Source: Owenia fusiformis
Lineage: Eukaryota; Annelida; Polychaeta; Sabellida; Oweniidae
NCBI GenBank assembly: GCA_903813345.2
Contig: CAIIXF020000368.1
Location: 1-19,000 of the forward strand
DNA: 19,000 nt
Direction: 5' to 3'
Of this stretch, positions 18,433-19,000 are shown one piece after another (the stretch's first letter is position 1; each line of letters opens with the position of its first letter). The notes under the pieces are model-generated. The model had not been told where the DNA came from, made no database searches, and saw only the letters and a list, made by a program, of their open reading frames with translations. A program made the translations under genes and the position numbers.

Positions 18433-18723
18433 GTTGAAGACCACAGTAGAGTTTCCCATAGGTGGCCATTATAACATTTTACCCTGTATCTTATTAACGA
18501 TTAGTATCCAAGCCTAGTGTAACATACCACAGTGTTCGGCAGAGACTCGCCTAGCCTGCTTTAACAATCTTACCATGGGTTGTCCACCGATTTTTGGAAA
18601 TAAATAAACTTGAAGAAACTAACCCCCTCTATCGTTAGAATTCTGGTAAAATCACCAAGGTCAAAATCACTCCGCCGCCAGCTTAAAATGAGATTTCCCA
18701 CTGAACTCTGACATGTTGTCAGA
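18433..18723 (+). other. right flank of the array, polyadenylation-like signal, no gene supported
   Basis: Unique-looking sequence begins with GTTGAAGACC. GGAAATAAATAAACTTGAAG near 18596 contains overlapping AATAAA signals and resembles the 3' tail of a transcript or of a non-LTR retrotransposon. No coding frame upstream supports either reading. Confidence 0.3.
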
Positions 18724-18970
18724 TAAATTAGGACCTACCCTATAAATATCTAGTCCCGATTCACTTCCCAAACGCCAGATGGCGCTCCAACGGGGTAGGG
18801 AAGGAGATAATGACTTTTTATTCAGAAAAACAAATCACTAACCGCTAAATTAGGACCTACCCTATAAATATCTAGTCCCGATTCACTTCCCAAACGCCAG
18901 ATGGCGCTCCAACGGGGTAGGGAAGGAGATAATGACTTTTTATTCAGAAAAACAAATCACTAACCGCTAA
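18724..18970. repeat. perfect 122-bp tandem duplication
   Basis: TAAATTAGGACCTACCCTAT starts at 18724 and again at 18846. The two 122-bp units (18724-18845, 18846-18967) appear identical, with a few further bases matching, and ACCGCTA is repeated once more at the end. Each unit contains AACGCCAGATGGCGCTCCAA and the string ACGGGGTAGGGAAGGAG. Confidence 0.95.
18777..18786 (+). promoter_or_regulatory. CTCF-core-like motif AGATGGCGCT (second copy at 18899-18908)
   Basis: AGATGGCGC fits the AGRKGGCR core known for bilaterian CTCF and is close to the Drosophila form. The upstream part of the long consensus (CCASY) is not matched in full (ACGCC here), so binding is uncertain. The duplication places two sites in the same orientation 122 bp apart. 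A short imperfect palindrome (GCCAGATGGC) is an alternative reading. Confidence 0.3.
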
Positions 18971-19000
18971 CCGCTAATGTCCTTACTCAGACCTATATCC

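Noticed and set aside
18590-18625. 3' end of a non-LTR retrotransposon
   Set aside because: Only an AATAAATAAA-type tail is present. No reverse-transcriptase frame, target duplication or second copy could be seen.

Overview
No protein-coding gene in this window can be named with confidence. It is AT-rich, mostly repetitive animal nuclear DNA. The evidence is splice-like AG...GTAAGT boundaries, several satellite arrays, remnants of cut-and-paste DNA transposons, and degenerate TTAGGG telomere-type repeats. The TTAGGG repeat fits most animals outside the insects. A marine invertebrate is a guess from general repeat style, not something the sequence proves. All open reading frames are short (127 codons or fewer), mostly low-complexity, and match no family I recognise.

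Layout: 1-620 is a roughly 170-bp satellite cut by the left edge. A 65-nt tRNA-like relic lies on the minus strand at 788-852. 1060-1500 and 1700-1870 hold decayed duplications. 1975-2059 and 2369-2455 are two diverged copies of a minus-strand exon-like segment, each with AG acceptor and GTAAGT donor; only the second is open. 2495-3303 is a satellite of about 188 bp. 4170-4960 is a distinctive stretch with CCAAT boxes, an 11-bp minisatellite, three TGACGTCA palindromes, an E-box, YY1-like sites and a perfect 17-bp-stem GC-rich hairpin. 4975-5400 is another diverged tandem repeat of about 190 bp, followed by possible coding remnants at 5426-5777. 7119-7914 is a large imperfect inverted repeat. 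8000-8370 and 8735-8866 are minisatellites. 10006-11084 is a hAT-like non-autonomous transposon, and 11227-11448 is a small terminal-inverted-repeat element enclosing a 41-bp palindrome.

The dominant feature is 11699-18432: a head-to-tail array of a 2,092-bp unit, three full copies plus a 458-bp partial one, with no difference noticed between copies. Each unit starts at the palindrome GGGTTAACCC and carries a core of about 513 bp of degenerate TTAGGG repeats organised into a roughly 72-bp higher-order repeat. That core is flanked by two diverged copies of a 248-bp block. The array is either a very young composite satellite or subtelomere-like amplification, or partly an assembly product. 18433-18723 is unique-looking sequence with a polyadenylation-like signal. 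18724-18970 is a perfect 122-bp tandem duplication carrying AGATGGCGCT, which resembles the invertebrate CTCF core.

The repeats do not form a pathway. The coherent story is a repeat-rich, perhaps subtelomeric or heterochromatic, interval with successive layers of tandem amplification, transposon insertion and decay.
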